Shown one piece after another: positions 19,403 to 25,886 of a stretch of 63,747 nt of DNA. Position 1 is the stretch's first letter; each line of letters starts with the position of its first letter. Position numbers and translations under genes: made by a program. Source of the DNA: JBGTBQ01 sp041749275 (GTDB taxonomy: Bacteria; Acidobacteriota; Blastocatellia; Pyrinomonadales; Pyrinomonadaceae); assembly GCA_041749275.1 (NCBI GenBank), contig JBGTBQ010000397.1, positions 1-63,747 on the forward strand. Direction: 5' to 3'. The notes under the pieces were generated by a model. The model saw only the letters and a program-made list of their open reading frames with translations. It did not search any database and was not told the origin of the DNA.

Positions 19403-20575
19403 ATGAAATTCGAGTTCGATCCTATCCAAGCCGCCGCCTACCTTGAGCATTTCAACAAGCGGCGTGATTATATTCTGGCGTTGACGCGCTCGCTGGTTGA
19501 AGTCGAATCGCCGTCCGGCGATGAGAGAGGGAGCCGCGAAGTCGCCGTTCTCATCTCGGTCGAAGTGAGGAAGGGCGGTTGTCCTGCTTCGGTCGAGCGT
19601 ATCCCCGCGCCGGATGGTTACGGTGAACATGTTCGGGTGAAGGTGGGCGGCGCATCTGACAGTGAACGCGGTATCCTCGTGCTCGGCCATACCGACACGG
19701 TTCATCCGCGCGGCACGCTGGCGGCGAGACCGTGGCGCGAAGAGGGCGGGCTGATTTACGGGCCGGGCATTTTCGACATGAAGGCGAGTTGCGCGTTGGC
19801 GCTCGAAGCTTTGCAAGCCCGCGCGGAAATCGCCGGAGGGGGAATGCCTCCCGTCGTTTTGCTGTTGACCTGCGATGAAGAGACCGGAAGCATGAGCGGG
19901 CGCGCGCTCGTCGAGGAAGAATCGCGGCGCGCGAAGTGCGTGCTCGTGCTTGAGCCGCCCGCACCGGGTGGGCGTGTGAAGACGGCGCGAAAGGGGACGG
20001 GTTACTACAAGCTCGCGGTCGAAGGCGTTGCCGCGCACGCCGGGCTTGAACCGGAGAAAGGCGCGAGCGCGGTGCTGGAAATCGCCCGGCAGATTGAAAA
20101 GCTGCACGCGCTGAACGATGCCGCGAGCGGGACGAATGTCAACGTGGGCGTCGTTTGCGGCGGAACGCGCTCAAATGTCGTCGCCGCCGAGGCGCGCGCC
20201 GAGATTGACGTGCGGTTCTCGACGCTCGAAGAGGCCCGGCGAATAGAAGAAAATATTCGCGGTCTGCGCGCTTTCGACGAGCGCACAAGTTTGCATGTCG
20301 TGGGCGGTATAAATCGCCCGCCGTTGGAGCGAACGCCGGAGGTCGCGCGTTTGTACGAACACGCGAGAAGTATCGCCTCCGGCCTCGGCTTCGAGTTGGG
20401 CGAGGCCAGCGTCGGCGGCGCATCGGACGGCAACTTCGCGGCGGCGTGCGGCGTGCCCGTCCTCGACGGGCTGGGCGTCGAAGGCGACGGCGCGCACGCG
20501 GCGCACGAGCACATTGTCGCCGATGCAGTGGTCAGGCGCGGAGCGTTGCTTGCGTCTTTGCTGGCAACACTATGA
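19403..20575 (+). CDS. M20-family metallopeptidase (carboxypeptidase G2-like)
   Basis: Zinc-dependent hydrolase of 390 aa, no signal peptide. Seen: GHTDTVHP (metal His and catalytic Asp), YGPGIFDMKAS (bridging Asp), TCDEETGS (general base Glu and metal Glu), LEPPAP, and the C-terminal HAAHEHIVAD (metal His), with a dimerisation domain between. Related enzymes remove C-terminal glutamate from folates or hydrolyse N-acyl amino acids such as N-succinyl-L-amino acids. Its stop overlaps the next start (ATGA), so it is translationally coupled to the GNAT gene. Following a racemase of the NSAR family, a desuccinylase role is plausible but not proven. Confidence 0.85.
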   Translation: MKFEFDPIQAAAYLEHFNKRRDYILALTRSLVEVESPSGDERGSREVAVLISVEVRKGGCPASVERIPAPDGYGEHVRVKVGGASDSERGILVLGHTDTVHPRGTLAARPWREEGGLIYGPGIFDMKASCALALEALQARAEIAGGGMPPVVLLLTCDEETGSMSGRALVEEESRRAKCVLVLEPPAPGGRVKTARKGTGYYKLAVEGVAAHAGLEPEKGASAVLEIARQIEKLHALNDAASGTNVNVGVVCGGTRSNVVAAEARAEIDVRFSTLEEARRIEENIRGLRAFDERTSLHVVGGINRPPLERTPEVARLYEHARSIASGLGFELGEASVGGASDGNFAAACGVPVLDGLGVEGDGAHAAHEHIVADAVVRRGALLASLLATL

Positions 20576-21063
20576 CGAGCCAATTCGAGTTGGCGCGAGC
20601 CGTCACCGATGAGCAGTTTTCCGTCGGGCGCAAACTTTTTGAAGAGTATGCGGCGGCGCTCGGCGTTGACTTGTGTTTTCAAAACTTCGAGCGCGAGCTG
20701 AACAACTTATCCACTGAGTATGGCCCGCCGGACGGATACCTTTTGCTGGCTTCGCTGGCGGGGGAGACCGTGGGCTGTGTGGGGTTGAGAAAACTTGCGG
20801 ATGGCGTGTGCGAGATGAAGAGGCTGTACGTGAGGCCGAACTTACGCGGCTCCGGTCTGGGCAGGGTCTTGGCGACGGAGATCGTGAAGCGCGCCAGAGA
20901 GAGCGGCTATAACTCGATGCGACTGGACACACTGCCCTCGATGAAGGAGGCGCAGCCGCTTTATCGCTCGCTCGGATTTAAAGAAACGGAGTCATACCGT
21001 TACAATCCGATTGAAGGAACGATTTATATGGAGTTGGTTTTATCTGATGGTCAGCCAGCCTGA
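20572..21063 (+). CDS. GNAT-family N-acyltransferase
   Basis: The 163-aa acetyl-CoA-type acyltransferase shows the GNAT core: CEMKRLYVRPNLRGSGLGRVL with the R-G-x-G-x-G/A pyrophosphate loop (motif A), then RLDTLPSMKEAQPLYRSLGF (motif B). The ATG at 20572 overlaps the M20 stop as ATGA; the frame is open further upstream but only in shadow of the M20 gene. The acceptor is unknown. Candidates are small amines or, given the two preceding genes, D-amino acids with a succinyl donor. Close relatives are common as free-standing genes, so the pathway link is inference. Confidence 0.85.
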   Translation: MTSQFELARAVTDEQFSVGRKLFEEYAAALGVDLCFQNFERELNNLSTEYGPPDGYLLLASLAGETVGCVGLRKLADGVCEMKRLYVRPNLRGSGLGRVLATEIVKRARESGYNSMRLDTLPSMKEAQPLYRSLGFKETESYRYNPIEGTIYMELVLSDGQPA

Positions 21064-21077
21064 AAGGATCGTGGCGC

Positions 21078-22838
21078 ATGTCTCGGAAACGTCTCATCAC
21101 TTCGCTTTTCGTCGTCAACCTGTTTATCTTCGCGCCCGTCTCGTCTCTCTTCGCCGGCGGCGAGAAATCGGGAAGAGCGGCGGCGGCTTCGCGCGAGCCG
21201 GTGCGCGCAAAGCACGGCATGGTGGCGTCGGACAGCCGCATCGCTTCACAGGTGGGCGTTGACGTTTTGAGACGCGGGGGCAACGCGGTTGACGCGGCGG
21301 TCGCGGTGGCGCTGGCGCTGGCGGTCGTTTACCCGGAGGCGGGGAATCTGGGCGGCGGCGGGTTTATGCTCGTCCGTCTACGCGACGGCAGGACGGCGGC
21401 GATTGACTATCGTGAGATGGCCCCGGCGGCGGCTAACAGAAATCTGTACCTTGACGCAAAGGGCGACTTGATTGTCGGTGAAGGCTCTTCGACGCGCGGC
21501 TATCGCGCTTCGGGTGTGCCGGGGACAGTGGCGGGTTTGTCGCTTGCGTTGAAGAAGTACGGGTCGGGGAAACTGTCGTGGTCGCAACTTGTCGAACCGG
21601 CTCGCCGTCTTGCCGCCAATGGTTTCACGCTCACCTACTCGCTGGCGAAAACCTTCCGCGACAGCGGGAAGGAGATGATGCAGTACCCGGAAAGCCGCCG
21701 CGTCTTTTTGAACGACGGAAACTATTTCGCGGAGGGCGCGTTGTGGCGGCAGCCTGAACTTGCCGCCACGTTCGCGCGGATGCAGGCACACGGCCCACGC
21801 GAGTTCTATGAGGGGCTGACCGCGCGTCTCATCGCCGCGGACATGAAGCGGAACGGCGGCCTGATAACCGAGGAAGATTTACGCAACTACGCGCCGCGCG
21901 AGCGCGAGCCGCTACGCGGGACGTACCGCGGCCACGAGATAATCTCGATGCCGCCGCCTTCGACCGGCGGCGTGGCATTGATTGAGATGCTCAACATTCT
22001 CGAAGGCTACGACCTGCGCCAAATGGGCTGGTCTTCGTCCGAGACGTTTCACGTGATGACCGAGACGATGCGTCGCGCCTACGCGGATCGCGCCGCGTAT
22101 CTCGCCGACCCGGATCATGCAAAGGTTCCAGCACAGGGACTGACCGACAAAGAGTACGCGAAGCGTATGCGCGACACGATCAACCTTGAGCGGGCCTCAA
22201 CCAGCGCGGAAATCAAAGGTGGACGCCCGGCGGGGAGCGAGCCTTCCGAGACGACTCACTTCTCTGTGGTTGACGAGCAGGGAAACGTTGTCGCCAACAC
22301 GTATACCATCAACGACCTCTTCGGCTCCGGCGTAACGGCGAAGGGGACGGGCGTGCTGCTGAACGACGAGATGGACGACTTCACGGCCCGGCCCGGCACG
22401 CCGAACCGTTGGGGCGCGATACAGGGGGAACAGAACTCGGTCGCGCCCCGCAAGCGTCCGATCTCTTCGATGACGCCGACTATCGTGCTCCGCAAGGACG
22501 GCTCGGTGTGGTTCGCGGTCGGAGCGCGCGGCGGCACGCGCATCATCAATGCGGTGCTGCAAATCGTCCTCAATATCGTGGACTTCGACATGAACATCCA
22601 GCAGGCGCTCGACGCCCGGCGGATTCATCATCAATGGCTGCCGGACGTGTTGCTTTTCGAGGCTTACGGGATGTCGCCCGACACACGGCGCTTGCTCGAA
22701 GCGCGCGGGCACAAAGTCGAGCGCGCGTTCGACCCGTTTCATATCGCCGCCGCAAACGGCATTATGATCGAGGAGAAGACCGGCACACGTCTCGGCGCGG
22801 GCGACCCGCGCAAGGACGGAGGCGCGGTCGGTTATTGA
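21078..22838 (+). CDS. ggt: gamma-glutamyltransferase, exported
   Basis: Ntn hydrolase that cleaves gamma-glutamyl bonds (glutathione and conjugates); matured by self-cleavage. The 586-aa proenzyme has a signal peptide (MSRKRLITSLFVVNLFIFAP, cleavage after about SLFAGG), so it is periplasmic. Seen: GNAVDAAVAVALALAVVYPEAGNLGGGGFML, PPPSTGGVALIEMLNILE, and the autoprocessing and nucleophile site at Thr392 in SETTHFSVVD. The lid/oxyanion part PISSMTPTIV and GARGGTRIINAVLQ are present. It starts 14 bases after the GNAT gene, so it may share its transcript. Confidence 0.95.
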   Translation: MSRKRLITSLFVVNLFIFAPVSSLFAGGEKSGRAAAASREPVRAKHGMVASDSRIASQVGVDVLRRGGNAVDAAVAVALALAVVYPEAGNLGGGGFMLVRLRDGRTAAIDYREMAPAAANRNLYLDAKGDLIVGEGSSTRGYRASGVPGTVAGLSLALKKYGSGKLSWSQLVEPARRLAANGFTLTYSLAKTFRDSGKEMMQYPESRRVFLNDGNYFAEGALWRQPELAATFARMQAHGPREFYEGLTARLIAADMKRNGGLITEEDLRNYAPREREPLRGTYRGHEIISMPPPSTGGVALIEMLNILEGYDLRQMGWSSSETFHVMTETMRRAYADRAAYLADPDHAKVPAQGLTDKEYAKRMRDTINLERASTSAEIKGGRPAGSEPSETTHFSVVDEQGNVVANTYTINDLFGSGVTAKGTGVLLNDEMDDFTARPGTPNRWGAIQGEQNSVAPRKRPISSMTPTIVLRKDGSVWFAVGARGGTRIINAVLQIVLNIVDFDMNIQQALDARRIHHQWLPDVLLFEAYGMSPDTRRLLEARGHKVERAFDPFHIAAANGIMIEEKTGTRLGAGDPRKDGGAVGY

Positions 22839-22910
22839 AATTAGTAGCTGGGTGATTTCCGACGCCATGCGGCGGAGTCGGCCTGACCTACTTAATAAGG
22901 AGTAAGGAAA

Positions 22911-24749
22911 TTGAAAAATTCAAACTTATCAAAATGGCTTCTGAAGGTCGCCGGGATTTTATCGCTCGTCGCTCTCGTCGTTTCCGGCGTAGTCATGCCG
23001 CCAACTCTTTCGGCGACGGCGGCGCCGCCGGAAGCGATTCGTGAAACTCCGACCGCGCCCGTCTTCAAAGACGAAGAGCGCGTCGCCGAATTGGTCGAGA
23101 GGCGTCGCAAAGTCGCCGAGCAGATCGGCCCGAAGTCCGTCCTCATTATGTTCAGCGGCGAACCGCGCGTCTATACCAACGACGTGAGCTACGAGTTTCG
23201 CATGGAGAACAACCTCTTCTACCTGACGCACTTGAAACAGCAGGGCGCGACACTGGTATTGATGCCGGGGAGCGACGGCGCGAAAGAGATTCTCTTCATC
23301 CCGCGCCGCAATCCGGCGGCTGAGACGTGGACGGGTTACATGTACAGCCCGGAAGATGCGCGCCGCATCTCCGGTGTCAATGAAATCTGGGAGGCGAAAG
23401 AGTTCGAGCCGTTCGTGCGTGCCATGCGCGCGCGTCAACCTTACAGACCTTCGGGCGACGGCGTGCTCTTTTCAAACATCTCGCAAGGGACAACGCGGCC
23501 CGTAATATCGCCTATATCCAAACCAGACCAGAACCCTCCGGCAACTGACGCAGTCGAGCCTTCACTCTATCTGCTGCTCCCGGCACGCGATGGCAACCGC
23601 GAGTTCACACAGGAACAGTGGTTCGCTGAAGGGTGGACGAAGGAGACGGCGGCGGGGCTGAAGGTTAAGTCCGCATGGCCCATCTTCGTCGAGATGCGGA
23701 TGCGTAAGTCGCCGTCGGAACTGCGGCTTCTACAGCACGCGGTTGACATCAGCATCGAGGCGCATCAGCGCGCGCAGGCGGTCGCCCCGCGCGCCAAGTG
23801 GGAGTATGAAGTCGAGGCTGAGATTGACTACACCTACAAGCGGCGCAACGCAGACCTGTGGGGCTACCCGAACATCGTCGGCTGCGGCCCGAACGCGACG
23901 ACGCTGCACTACGAAGAGTCGCAGGGCGCGGTGCGCGATGGCGACCTCATCCTGATTGACTCCGGCGCGGAGTACATGCATTACACCGCCGACGTAACGC
24001 GCACCTTCCCGGCGCGCGGGAAATTCAGCGCGGCGCAGACCGACATCTACAACATCGTGCTCGCCGCGCAAGAGGCTTCATTCCGTGCGACCAAGCCGGG
24101 CGCGACCTTGACGGACGTTCATAACGCATCGGTCGAAGTCATCAAGGATGGGCTGTTGCGGCTCGGTCTGATTACCGACCGGAACTCCGACCAATTCAGG
24201 ATTTGGTTCATGCACGGCACCTCGCACTGGCTGGGGATGAATGTCCACGACGTAGGCACGCGCGGCGCGAAACTCGACACGGGAATGGTCTTCACGGTCG
24301 AGCCGGGCATCTACCTTCGTCTCGACGCCCTCGAACACCTGCCCGACACGCCGGACAGTAAGAAATTCATCGCCGCCGTGCGCCCGGCCTTCGAGAAATA
24401 TCGCGGCATCGGTGTCCGCATCGAAGACGATGTGGTCGTGACCGCCGACGGTTATAAAAATCTCTCCGCCGCGCTCCCGCGCACCATCACCGACATTGAG
24501 GCGTTCATGGCGCGGGCGCAGCGCGAGGTGCGCTCGGAACTATTCAGAGGTGGCCCGACTTTCAGCGTCCGCGCTTCGTTAAGCAGCCCGTGGGACAGAG
24601 AGTCGGCCTACTTCAACGGTGAGTATCTTTGGTCAGCCATGAATCTGCCGCTGGAATTGACGGGCGTCAGCGTGCGAAGAGGCAACATCTTCGTTGGCAC
24701 GCCGGCGGAATTTGTGAGGAGGGAACACGCTTCGCACGAAGGGGAATGA
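22911..24749 (+). CDS. secreted Xaa-Pro aminopeptidase (M24B)
   Basis: Dinuclear-metal peptidase releasing N-terminal residues before proline. The 612-aa protein has a signal peptide (NLSKWLLKVAGILSLVALVV, cleavage near ATA-AP), an N-terminal aminopeptidase-P domain (about 55-190) and the pita-bread catalytic domain (about 270-530). Metal ligands are visible: the two Asp in IDSGAEYMHYTADVTRTFP, His in MHGTSHWLGMNVHDVG, Glu in FTVEPGIYL and Glu in GVRIEDDVVV. The start is TTG 22911 with AAGGAG 8 bases before it; no ATG fits the signal peptide. An unusual C-terminal tail of about 80 residues follows the catalytic core. Confidence 0.9.
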   Translation: MKNSNLSKWLLKVAGILSLVALVVSGVVMPPTLSATAAPPEAIRETPTAPVFKDEERVAELVERRRKVAEQIGPKSVLIMFSGEPRVYTNDVSYEFRMENNLFYLTHLKQQGATLVLMPGSDGAKEILFIPRRNPAAETWTGYMYSPEDARRISGVNEIWEAKEFEPFVRAMRARQPYRPSGDGVLFSNISQGTTRPVISPISKPDQNPPATDAVEPSLYLLLPARDGNREFTQEQWFAEGWTKETAAGLKVKSAWPIFVEMRMRKSPSELRLLQHAVDISIEAHQRAQAVAPRAKWEYEVEAEIDYTYKRRNADLWGYPNIVGCGPNATTLHYEESQGAVRDGDLILIDSGAEYMHYTADVTRTFPARGKFSAAQTDIYNIVLAAQEASFRATKPGATLTDVHNASVEVIKDGLLRLGLITDRNSDQFRIWFMHGTSHWLGMNVHDVGTRGAKLDTGMVFTVEPGIYLRLDALEHLPDTPDSKKFIAAVRPAFEKYRGIGVRIEDDVVVTADGYKNLSAALPRTITDIEAFMARAQREVRSELFRGGPTFSVRASLSSPWDRESAYFNGEYLWSAMNLPLELTGVSVRRGNIFVGTPAEFVRREHASHEGE

Positions 24750-24856
24750 ACACGGAGATGGGAGCTTGACTCCGCCTCCAATGACTCAACTTAATCCGCT
24801 TGCCTGTGAGGGTTCTCCCGGCGAGCGGAAAAGGACTGAACCCTTTGCCTTCCCGC

Positions 24857-25090
24857 TTAAGTCGCTTGTGCTTCGAGTATCTGAAGGGTTTTCGCCTGAA
24901 TAGACTCCAACACTGCATCCCGAAGGAACGCGCTTGCGTGCAGGATTTCCACCCCGATCAATTCGTTCTGATCGTTAAGTTCGACGGTGATGTTCGGGCT
25001 TAACTCTAAACTCCGGCTCTCCGGTTCCTCGGCAATGACTAAGTGGAGAACATCTTCCTGCTCGAAATATCGTATGCGCGTTTTATTCAT
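24857..25090 (-). CDS. DUF2283-type small protein (possible antitoxin)
   Basis: The 77-aa protein runs from ATG 25090. Seen: RIRYFEQEDVLHLVIAEEPESRSLELSPNITVELNDQNELIGVEILHAS, the pattern of DUF2283 (beta strands with a central acidic Asn/Asp-rich turn and a GIEIL-like strand). Such proteins are often encoded beside small RelE/BrnT-like partners. Its start overlaps the end of the upstream 90-aa gene by 8 bases, so the two are co-translated. The frame is open further upstream, but only inside that gene. Antitoxin role is inference from arrangement. Confidence 0.65.
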   Translation of the reverse strand: MNKTRIRYFEQEDVLHLVIAEEPESRSLELSPNITVELNDQNELIGVEILHASAFLRDAVLESIQAKTLQILEAQAT

Positions 25091-25355
25091 GCGTGAGCCT
25101 CCCGGTTCGCAACCGGAAACGGATCTGCTGACGGGTAATGGCGTGGACGGTGACAGGAATAATGGCATCCCCGTCTACCTCATATGGAATCATCACCAGT
25201 TGCCGGTTATGACGACCGACCACGATGGCTAGCACCGTCTCGGTGTCGAAGTACCGCTCGCCCGAATGGCGGATGATGTGCTCAAGCTTCGTCAGGTCAA
25301 AGCCTCTCAGTTCTGCTCGGTACTGAAGGTATTCAGTCCAGACAATACTCGGCAT
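25083..25355 (-). CDS. small protein, possible toxin partner of the DUF2283 gene
   Basis: 90 aa, ATG 25355 with GAGG 5 bases upstream. Seen: LTKLEHIIRHSGERYFDTETVLAIVVGRHNRQLVMIPYEVDGDAIIPVTVHAITRQQIRFRLRTG. The HIIRHS...YEVDGDAIIPVTVHA..R layout recalls compact RelE/DUF4258-like or BrnT-like folds, where the last strand ends in a basic motif. I cannot name the family with certainty. It is first in a two-gene unit with DUF2283, and sits near a transposable element in an AT-richer 1-kb stretch, consistent with an acquired module. Confidence 0.6.
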   Translation of the reverse strand: MPSIVWTEYLQYRAELRGFDLTKLEHIIRHSGERYFDTETVLAIVVGRHNRQLVMIPYEVDGDAIIPVTVHAITRQQIRFRLRTGRLTHE

Positions 25356-25651
25356 GTGACCTCAACGATCTTGGCGCGTATTGCGCTGATTATAAGCTTC
25401 ACCCTTGCTTTTTCAGATCAACCAATCCTATTTGCGGGCGGAGAACCATCTTTCCCGACTCCACAATTCCAGCAAGACAGAAGGTTATCATTATCTATGT
25501 CTGAGCCACAATTTTTTCAGATCTACATAATCTTCGTTTCTCCGACGGTGGTTTCAAACAAGCAATCTAATGCTCAGTAGGCCAAAGGTTTCAGCATAAC
25601 CCTGCAATATACGTGAAAAGACGAATGGTTCAATATAACTCCGTAATTGAA

Positions 25652-25777
25652 CAGCAATTCTCGGTCAGGAATAACGTAAGTCTATGAAAACATTGGATCA
25701 TGGTTCAAAAGAAGCGCAAAAACTCGAAAGCTTAACTCGCATCTGTAAAGAGCTTACGCGCTGACCGAGAATTGCTG
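25652..25777. mobile_element. MITE-like element, 126 bp, with perfect 17-bp inverted ends and 9-bp target duplication
   Basis: The left end CAGCAATTCTCGGTCAG (25652-25668) and right end CTGACCGAGAATTGCTG (25761-25777) are exact complements. The element is bordered by the direct repeat GTAATTGAA on both sides (25643-25651 and 25778-25786), the mark of transposition with a 9-bp staggered cut. CGTAAG (25675) and CTTACG (25753) extend the symmetry inward. A 26-codon ORF (25684-25764) spans nearly the whole interior and runs into the right end, as expected if the element is an internal deletion of an insertion sequence keeping the first and last codons of its transposase. No transposase gene lies in the window, so it must be mobilised in trans. 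Confidence 0.88.
25684..25764 (+). CDS. 26-codon ORF inside the MITE, possible transposase remnant
   Basis: Starts MKTLDHGSKEAQ and ends ICKELTR, with TGA at 25762-25764 inside the right inverted repeat. Its charged, helical character and its fit to the element's length suggest the fused ends of a lost transposase gene rather than a working peptide. No ribosome site is evident. Confidence 0.25.
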   Translation: MKTLDHGSKEAQKLESLTRICKELTR

Positions 25778-25886
25778 GTAATTGAAACACAACTGCCGCA
25801 TCATTCGGCATTACACCCTAATTGAGGGGACAAAAGCCGTCTGACTGTAACATCCGAACTGTCTGGCTGGTGTTACGGAATGTGCA

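Larger units (their letters stand above)
25356..25886. other. 531-base AT-richer gap with a transposable element
   Basis: No conventional gene supported. It is clearly less GC-rich than its surroundings. It holds the 126-base element with terminal inverted repeats (25652-25777) and a weak 6-bp inverted repeat GTAACA/TGTTAC (25847-25876) just past the 3' end of the flippase-permease gene. The 25356-25640 part holds nothing I recognise. Confidence 0.6.

Noticed and set aside
24750..24856. Terminator between the convergent Xaa-Pro aminopeptidase and DUF2283 genes
   Set aside because: Only weak, interrupted stems and no T-tract in either direction.
25266..25580. 104-codon plus-strand frame across the small-gene pair and the gap
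   Set aside because: Overlaps the better-supported minus-strand 90-aa gene, has no ribosome site, and its translation resembles no family.
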